DNA of 64,000 bases from JBGQBN01 sp041494805 (lineage in GTDB: Bacteria; Acidobacteriota; Terriglobia; Terriglobales; Acidobacteriaceae): contig JBGQBN010000009.1 in NCBI GenBank assembly GCA_041494805.1, positions 44,012-108,011 of the forward strand, read 5' to 3'. Under the pieces are notes generated by a model. It worked only from the letters and a program-made list of their open reading frames with translations, was not told the origin of the DNA and searched no databases. Positions 58,695 through 64,000 of this stretch are shown here, in pieces. Every line of letters starts with the position of its first letter. Positions within the stretch are counted from its first letter, which is position 1. Both the position numbers and the translations under genes were made by a program.

Positions 58695-60391
58695 TACTTC
58701 GTCCTTCCGGGGCGGAAGGGAATCATCACCACAGCTTCGAGATCCACGGCGTTCCCATTCTTGGTGGCGGGACGGAAATGCCAGCGTAAGAGCGCGGTGC
58801 GGGCGTACTCGTCCAGACGGTCGTCCACTCCGCGCAGCACCCGTACAGCATCCACCGATCCGTCGCTGCGGATGACTGCGTAGAGGGTTACGGTGCCCTG
58901 TACGTTGCGGCGCATCAGCTCCATGGGATAGGCGGGATCGGCTTTCTGCGTGGCTACGGGAGCCACCAGTTCACCGCTGGTTCCACTTTCCTGCTTTTCG
59001 GCGAAGCGGATGACCCAGCTGCCGCCGGCGGAGTTCAGGTTCGGCATGTTCAGGATCATGGAATAAAACTTCCGGTCGCCGAAGACCTGCTTCTCGATGT
59101 CGGTCGGGTGGTTGGAAGCCGGTGAACGTGGAACGGTGGTCACGCGCGATGGAGTGATGTTCGCCGCTAGGCGAGAGTCGCCGGGCGACGGTTGTGAGGA
59201 ATGGTCCCCAGTTCCGTTTCCGTGTCCGGACGCGGCGGCGCTGTCTGCCGAGTGCGGCCCGGCGCCAACGAAAATGCCAGGCGGAATACCGTTGGCGCTG
59301 CTGTTTCCGTGGTGGCCGCGGGCTGTTCCGCTGGCAGCTGCATGATCGTTGCCCGCGATATCCGGAGTTCCAGGTGCACCGGGTTTGCCTTCCGGAGTTG
59401 CGGCGAAAGTTCCACGACGATTGCCGGCGGGGATCTCGACGGGAGCTTCGGGAGCAACCGGGTGAATGCCGAGCGAAATCAGGCGTCTGCCGTTCGAAGT
59501 TGCTGCTCCTTGCATTGACGGCGGAGGTGGGACGACCACCGGGACAGAATTGCCCAAGGTGGGCTGAGCCCTACCGGCCAAGGTGCGTTGTTCCGCGACT
59601 GGTAATTGTGGAGCCGGCGCCACGACCTCGGTGCGGCCAATATTGATGTCTCCCAACCTGCGGGTGAAAGAGGCTTCCACGCTGGGCGGAGGTGCGACGA
59701 CTGCTTGCTGTATTAGTGGAGCCGGGTGAGACACGGTCCTGGCCACCTCCGGTGGCGGAGCGATCACGGAATCAGGCAGTGCGGGCAAAGTGAGTTCCGC
59801 CGCAGAACGTGCGGTCGCCGCCAGTGGCATCGCCACCTGGGTTTGCGACCAGGCTACGATGTTGGGCAGTGGTACCTCGCGGTTCAGCTTGAGGTTAGGA
59901 GGAGTGACGATCGTCTGGGTGCGATTATCCGGTTCGGGCGGCACGGAGATGATCGGCTGAGGAGAATATACCGGCTCTCCTTTCTGTGGCCGACGGATGT
60001 CCGCCCCGCCCGTGTTGAGTGGCGCCAAGTATTCAGAAGGCGAGTAATAGACCACGTCCGCGCGGTTCAAGACCGGCGGATCCACGATCTGCGGCCGTCG
60101 TGGTCCTAAGTGAGCCATCCCCCACAGGGCAGCCACCGCTGCGGCGTGATAGAGGGTGGACTCCAGAAATCTGCGCCAGGGCAGGCGGGAAGTAACGAAG
60201 ACGTCCGGCCAAAAGGAAGCCGGGCGGGAAGACAGTCTTAGCGGAGGTTGCCGCCGAGGCCAAACCAGGTCTGCCAGATTGCGAAAAAAGACTCTGTGCC
60301 AGGGCTCCAGCTTAACCAGCAATCTGGGTACAAGCACGAGGCGCTTTTGGGGGGGAACCACGGATTTCGAGAGCGCCAGGCCCTGTTTCAT
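58694..60391 (-). CDS. TonB family protein
   Basis: This 565-residue protein (ATG 60,391; a GTG lies 12 bp upstream) has one N-terminal membrane span (STLYHAAAVAALWGMAHL), a very long Pro/Ala/Thr-rich periplasmic linker and a C-terminal TonB domain: AYPMELMRRNVQGTVTLYAV, IRSDGSVDAVRVLRGVDDRL, then RWHFRPATKNGNAVDLEAVV. It transfers proton-motive energy to outer-membrane receptors such as the one at 21,151. The linker length would let it span a wide periplasm. No ExbB or ExbD is near. Confidence 0.85.
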   Translation of the reverse strand: MKQGLALSKSVVPPQKRLVLVPRLLVKLEPWHRVFFRNLADLVWPRRQPPLRLSSRPASFWPDVFVTSRLPWRRFLESTLYHAAAVAALWGMAHLGPRRPQIVDPPVLNRADVVYYSPSEYLAPLNTGGADIRRPQKGEPVYSPQPIISVPPEPDNRTQTIVTPPNLKLNREVPLPNIVAWSQTQVAMPLAATARSAAELTLPALPDSVIAPPPEVARTVSHPAPLIQQAVVAPPPSVEASFTRRLGDINIGRTEVVAPAPQLPVAEQRTLAGRAQPTLGNSVPVVVPPPPSMQGAATSNGRRLISLGIHPVAPEAPVEIPAGNRRGTFAATPEGKPGAPGTPDIAGNDHAAASGTARGHHGNSSANGIPPGIFVGAGPHSADSAAASGHGNGTGDHSSQPSPGDSRLAANITPSRVTTVPRSPASNHPTDIEKQVFGDRKFYSMILNMPNLNSAGGSWVIRFAEKQESGTSGELVAPVATQKADPAYPMELMRRNVQGTVTLYAVIRSDGSVDAVRVLRGVDDRLDEYARTALLRWHFRPATKNGNAVDLEAVVMIPFRPGRTK

Positions 60392-60527
60392 GCAGTACGC
60401 CACCGCCGGCTGGAAGTAGGTTCATTATAGCTGGCGTGCACCGCAGCAGAGGTATTCGGGAGTTCATCCCAATGGTTTTCCGTGCTCTAATAGCGTCTTC
60501 GGAAAGCATGAGACCAGTGAACCCGAT

Positions 60528-61013
60528 ATGAAGAGAGTGGCCATAGTTTCGTTGATTTTATTGCTGAATGTTGTGCTGCTGGCCGGGCAGGACACCAAGC
60601 AGGATGCTGCTCCCGTGAAGCCAGCCGAGGATTACTCCGGCATGTACGCATTCCTGCAAGACGGGGAATTTGTGCAGGTTACGGTCGAAGACGAGGGGCG
60701 GGTGACCGGTTTCGTTTCCCGCTATGGCGAACTGGAGAGCGATCGCGGGGTCTTCCTCGATCAGTTCTTCAAGGCAGGGAAGTTGGACGGGAAGAAGCTG
60801 AGTTTCACGACCACGACCGTGCACGGGGTGGGGTTCGACTTCAAGGGCACGGTCGAGCGCGGAGAAGGAAAGAACGTGGGAGACGAGGCCTACTACGTCC
60901 TGAAGGGAACTCTTACGCAGTACAACTCCGACGTCAACAAGAAGACCACATCGAAGTCGCGCGAGGTAGCGTTTAAGTCATTTCCTCAGGATATGGGGAA
61001 GGACAAGGATTAG
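60528..61013 (+). CDS. Small secreted protein of unknown function
   Basis: This 161-residue protein has a signal peptide (VAIVSLILLLNVVLLAGQ). The mature part looks like a compact beta-rich domain: DYSGMYAFLQDGEFVQVTVE, RVTGFVSRYGELESDRGVFL, DGKKLSFTTTTVHGVGFDF, then GDEAYYVLKGTLTQYNSD. No family is recognised. The compact, well-behaved sequence and good spacing support a real gene. Confidence 0.7.
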   Translation: MKRVAIVSLILLLNVVLLAGQDTKQDAAPVKPAEDYSGMYAFLQDGEFVQVTVEDEGRVTGFVSRYGELESDRGVFLDQFFKAGKLDGKKLSFTTTTVHGVGFDFKGTVERGEGKNVGDEAYYVLKGTLTQYNSDVNKKTTSKSREVAFKSFPQDMGKDKD

Positions 61014-61111
61014 TCGTCGGTCCTCCGTCGTCAGGTGTCAGGAGAGCATGGTCAGGGTTGAACGGACTACTGATTCTGTCTGGTTTTCCGGACGACTGAC
61101 GACTGACGACC
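61013..61111. repeat. Inverted word-repeat cassette, GTCGTCAGTCGTCAG type
   Basis: The left arm (61,013-61,042) and the right arm (61,088-61,111) are imperfect inverted runs of GTCGTCAG words. It lies between convergent genes. Related words occur inside nrdJ (6,031). Confidence 0.7.
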
Positions 61112-61115
61112 TAGC

Positions 61116-61646
61116 TCACGCCAGTTTCGTGCCGCCCGACGTACGACGAGTCTCCGCGACTTTCTTTTCCAGCCAGCCGCTGTGACTGGCCTCAAAGTCC
61201 ATCAGCTCGCGGTACAGGCCGCGCAGATCTGAGTCTTCCGTGGCTTCGGCCAGGCGAGTGTAGTAGCGGACTGCATTTTGCTCCGCGGCGGCGGCGATTT
61301 CCAGCGCCATTTGACGCGGTGAGCGGCCGACCTTCAGACGGCTGAAAGTGAAAATCTCTCCATTTTCCAGGCGGGGAACTTCGATGAAGTCACCGATGTC
61401 TTCCTCGGTCACGCTGCAGGGGCGGGTGCCGTAGCGGTCAAAGTACCGTTTCTGCAGGAGGGTTCCGTGCTGACGCTCCTCGTTGGACATGTCCCAGAAG
61501 GTGGTTGCGATCTCCAGCGACTCGGGATCGCAGAACTCAGCAAACATTTCCCCAAACTGGCGATAGATCTCGGAGTTGCGCTCCTCGATAAAGATGGCGA
61601 CGTGCAGAGCTTCCTGTGCCGTCAACGATGCGAAGTCACGCTTCAT
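61116..61646 (-). CDS. Rubrerythrin-like di-iron ferritin-superfamily protein
   Basis: This 176-residue protein starts at ATG 61,646. It carries the di-iron four-helix pattern: VAIFIEERNSEIYRQFGEM, then NEERQHG (ExxH), AAAAEQNAVRYYTRL and DFEASHSGW (second ExxH). Rubrerythrins reduce peroxide or store iron in the cytoplasm; the C-terminal rubredoxin-like zinc ribbon is missing, so this belongs to the ferritin-like half only. It is monocistronic. Confidence 0.82.
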   Translation of the reverse strand: MKRDFASLTAQEALHVAIFIEERNSEIYRQFGEMFAEFCDPESLEIATTFWDMSNEERQHGTLLQKRYFDRYGTRPCSVTEEDIGDFIEVPRLENGEIFTFSRLKVGRSPRQMALEIAAAAEQNAVRYYTRLAEATEDSDLRGLYRELMDFEASHSGWLEKKVAETRRTSGGTKLA

Positions 61647-61784
61647 CCATCTTCCCCCCAATGCACTTGAGGATAAATGCCCGGGCGGAATTTAGATAGG
61701 AGCGAAACGATAGGAAGTCTTTTTCCTCCCGAAGCGGCAAGAGCGTCGGAATACTTCAAGCACTGAGGTACGGGAATCGGGGTG

Positions 61785-63614
61785 TTACTTCTTCTGAAGT
61801 ATGTCTTGCATTTTCGACTTCAAGTCGAGCACAACCGTCCGGCCTTGGGGTGTGTCGGCGAGATTGTTGGACTCATTGGGATCGTGTACCCAGTCATAGA
61901 GCTGATCGCCTAAACCTTGGTGAATGATCAAATGCCACTGGGGGCTGACCAGCGACTTCATGGAGCCTGTGGCTGCGGTGGGAATTAGTTTGTCCACCGC
62001 TTCATCTTGCTTGCCCGCATATTTGTTTTGAGCCAGCTCGGACAGAGGATACGGCCAACCGGTGTCTGCTCCCGGATTCTTCCAGAGTGCACTTAGCGCC
62101 GGTCCTGGGAAAGTCCCTCTTCCGCTTGTACCCAATAGATCCACGATGGTGGCAGGGATAGCAGCATTTGTGACAGGTCTGGCGATTCGAGTTCCGGCAG
62201 GAACGTGCCCGGGATACCAGATGATCAGCGGGACGCGGATCAGATCCCAATAAAGGACCCGGCCGTGAGTGAGCATGCCGTGATTTCCGAGGGACTCTCC
62301 GTGGTCCGAGGTAATGACCACCAGGGTGTTTTTCAGCCGATCCCGTTGTTCCAACTCCCGCATCAGCCGCCCAATGTAATCATCGACGTACTTCACACTG
62401 TCTTCGTACTCTTCCACCGTTGTCCTCGGGCGTCCGGAAAGACTGGGCCCGGATTTGGGCCCGCCATAGGGGTCGTGCACATCGAAATAGTTCAAGAAAG
62501 CAAAAAAAGGGCGTTGGCGGTCGCGATCGATCCAGCCTAGCACCTCGCTGTTGACAACATCCACGCGCTTGCGGATTCCGAAGGCTCCTCCATAACTGCC
62601 CGAGCCTTCTGCATCCTGGTCGAGCAGGGAGGTAAATCCCAGGGTTCGAAGCGCGCGCTTGACCAGGCTCTTTTCGCTGCGAGTGAGATAGATTCGAGAA
62701 AATTCCCTGCCATACAGAGTCCGCACAAACATGTCGGCGGGCGAATGAAAGTAGTCTTCAAAATGAACGAAGCCGCGTCCGAAGCCCAGATCACGTGAAA
62801 AGTAGGTCCGATTGGCGGAAAACGCCCCGGTTCGGTATCCCTGTAGCTCCAATAACTCTCCCAGCGTGGGGTAACCGCCGAAGCTGGCGCCGTCCTGTAC
62901 ATTCCCAACGCCGTGTTCGAAAAGGTAGCGGCCAGTGAGCAGGGAGACATGCGAAGGCAGGCTCCACGAGCTGGCAGCGACCGCGTTTTCAAACAACACT
63001 CCCTGCTGCGCCATGCGGTCAATCTCAGGGCTAGTCGGCTGGTTGTGTCCGTAGGAAGAAAGATAGTCGGCGCGCAATGTGTCTATTACGATCACCAGCA
63101 CGTTCGGTGAACCGGGGGCAGGTGCCGGCAAGTTTGAAACTGTACTCCGCTCCTCCAACCACTTGCCGCCCTGAACCCCAGCCAGTGCCAGGAGAAAAGC
63201 TGCAATCACCCACGGAGCGGTCCGCCGCCAGAATTGCCGGACCATATCCTCCCGCTTGCCGAACCAGCGGGTGAACGCCACAGCGACACCCAGCGCCAGC
63301 AACAGGCAGGCGCGGTGGTAAAGGCGACCGGTCAGAGTAAGCCAGTCATAGGTGGCCAGAAACGCCAGCAGGAAGATAAGCACCCGGTGTACCGGAAGGC
63401 GTGGGAACAGGCGGGCTATCAGGCCGATCATCAGCGCCAGAGCCCCGAAGAAGAGAAGATCGACCAGGGGAGAGATCCACAGGATTTCCGCCGACACATG
63501 GATCATCGGGCCCCATCGAGCCCAGTTGATCCTTTGGAACAGAAGCAAGCCCGCGCCTTCCACCAGGCCGGTGACGATTCCAAGCCAGACGCCGGCAAGA
63601 AGAAGCGAGGCCAC
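61785..63614 (-). CDS. Membrane-anchored sulfatase-family protein
   Basis: This 609-residue protein has about five N-terminal membrane spans (residues 1-150), then a sulfatase-type catalytic domain: NVLVIVIDTLRADYLSSYGH, SSWSLPSHVSLLTGRYLFEH, VVITSDHGESLGNHGMLTHG, then VPLIIWYPGHVPAGTRIARP. In place of the C/S-x-P-x-R motif it has S-L-P-S-H, so formylglycine formation is unlikely and Ser or Thr may act directly, as in phosphoglycerol or phosphoethanolamine transferases. It may modify a membrane lipid or surface polymer. Confidence 0.82.
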   Translation of the reverse strand: MASLLLAGVWLGIVTGLVEGAGLLLFQRINWARWGPMIHVSAEILWISPLVDLLFFGALALMIGLIARLFPRLPVHRVLIFLLAFLATYDWLTLTGRLYHRACLLLALGVAVAFTRWFGKREDMVRQFWRRTAPWVIAAFLLALAGVQGGKWLEERSTVSNLPAPAPGSPNVLVIVIDTLRADYLSSYGHNQPTSPEIDRMAQQGVLFENAVAASSWSLPSHVSLLTGRYLFEHGVGNVQDGASFGGYPTLGELLELQGYRTGAFSANRTYFSRDLGFGRGFVHFEDYFHSPADMFVRTLYGREFSRIYLTRSEKSLVKRALRTLGFTSLLDQDAEGSGSYGGAFGIRKRVDVVNSEVLGWIDRDRQRPFFAFLNYFDVHDPYGGPKSGPSLSGRPRTTVEEYEDSVKYVDDYIGRLMRELEQRDRLKNTLVVITSDHGESLGNHGMLTHGRVLYWDLIRVPLIIWYPGHVPAGTRIARPVTNAAIPATIVDLLGTSGRGTFPGPALSALWKNPGADTGWPYPLSELAQNKYAGKQDEAVDKLIPTAATGSMKSLVSPQWHLIIHQGLGDQLYDWVHDPNESNNLADTPQGRTVVLDLKSKMQDILQKK

Positions 63615-63633
63615 TGACCAACTCGAAGGCCGG

Positions 63634-64000
63634 CTACCGTCGCTTCTCGTGATGACGCCCTCGCTTGCGCGGCCGTGCCGTCCTATTGGGATTTCCGCGG
63701 CCCGCCTGGTCAGTTGACTGTTGCATCACCGACGTTTCTAGTGGAGAGGAATCCTGAGTTACGCCAGCCACTACGATCCGGTAGTCAGAGCCGGCGCCCA
63801 CACCGCCATTCCAATCTGAGACCCGCACGTAGAGTTCGGCGGGGGAGCCCGTGGAGCCGGGGACATTGATCTCGAGTTTCGAGTCCGTGACCTGGCCGGG
63901 TTCGATGTCGTCGTTCACGCACATGTCATCGTATGAATCAGGGCTGGCGTCGGCCACTCCCGGCGGCTGTATGTGATCATCTCCCGGATCACGACATATC
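63634..64000 (-). CDS. C-terminal part of a gene cut by the window edge
   Basis: The minus-strand frame runs from the right window edge to a stop at 63,634. It reads DDHIQPPGVADASPDSYDDM, CVNDDIEPGQVTDSKLEINV and ELYVRVSDWNGGVGAGSDYR, followed by a Gln/Arg-rich basic end. The middle is a beta-sandwich-like pattern similar to pre-peptidase C-terminal or proprotein-convertase P domains in exported proteins. The N-terminus is missing, so the family is not certain. An internal GTG at 63,957 is unlikely to be the start because the frame remains open upstream. Confidence 0.6.
   Translation of the reverse strand, partial: ICRDPGDDHIQPPGVADASPDSYDDMCVNDDIEPGQVTDSKLEINVPGSTGSPAELYVRVSDWNGGVGAGSDYRIVVAGVTQDSSPLETSVMQQSTDQAGRGNPNRTARPRKRGRHHEKRR

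Overview
The window looks like chromosomal DNA from an Acidobacteriota species (Terriglobia / Koribacter-like). This is inferred from gene content and was not tested by a database search. The cues are a VWFA-related protein of the acidobacterial type, a TonB-dependent receptor with an N-terminal carboxypeptidase-regulatory-like domain, tandem DUF507 genes, a B12-dependent class II ribonucleotide reductase, an LptC-LptA fusion, several HAF-repeat secreted proteins, high GC content, and intergenic palindromes of the kind that translate as HPERSEG.

Layout. 1-2.2 kb: end of a truncated gene, a secreted amidohydrolase and a small PGDYG-like gene. 2.2-6.4 kb: a ribonucleotide-reductase unit with a promoter, NrdR-box-like tandem sites and a long structured leader, then a 181-aa unknown gene, nrdJ and a strong terminator. 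6.4-11.3 kb: an accessory island with a SIR2-like NADase and a DUF262 protein in one operon, a convergent DNA methyltransferase, a decayed ORF, repeat clutter, and an overlapping HTH / TIR- or NDT-like gene pair. This is the best candidate for an undescribed defence module. 11.4-20 kb: small secreted and stress proteins, an ICMT-like methyltransferase, tag, a SYLF protein, a VWA protein and a beta-propeller protein. 20.3-24.6 kb: an STN-domain protein, a TonB-dependent receptor and a HAF protein in one direction. 25-27.5 kb: two translationally coupled HAF paralogues with a palindromic operator candidate upstream. 27.7-33.4 kb: uvrA, a CPBP protease, pyrE and mtnA. 33.5-38 kb: another HAF paralogue and a two-gene secreted Ig/matrixin-like operon. 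38.3-44.6 kb: YihY, a cold-shock protein with a structured leader, a degenerate-protease TPR protein, queG, a DUF507 pair and a conserved unknown. 44.7-53.3 kb: recJ, lptC-lptA fusion, lptB, rpoN, long hpf and a receiver-PilZ protein. This is a housekeeping block whose lptB-rpoN-hpf order is familiar from many Gram-negatives. 53.4-64 kb: a truncated cupin, a periplasmic-binding-protein-like gene, a TPR protein with a class III cyclase-like protein, a TonB-family protein, a rubrerythrin-like protein, a membrane sulfatase and one gene cut by the window edge.

The most unusual non-coding structure is a set of at least eleven loci built from short degenerate words. Most carry two arms in inverted orientation, and one has perfect 24-bp arms. 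Different loci use different words. One lies between divergent genes, so they cannot all be terminators. On top of these sit classic dispersed palindromes, some inside coding sequence (the 181-aa gene and nrdJ). nrdJ also shows an abrupt switch in third-codon-position composition near 5,090.

No rRNA, tRNA, CRISPR array or complete insertion sequence was seen.
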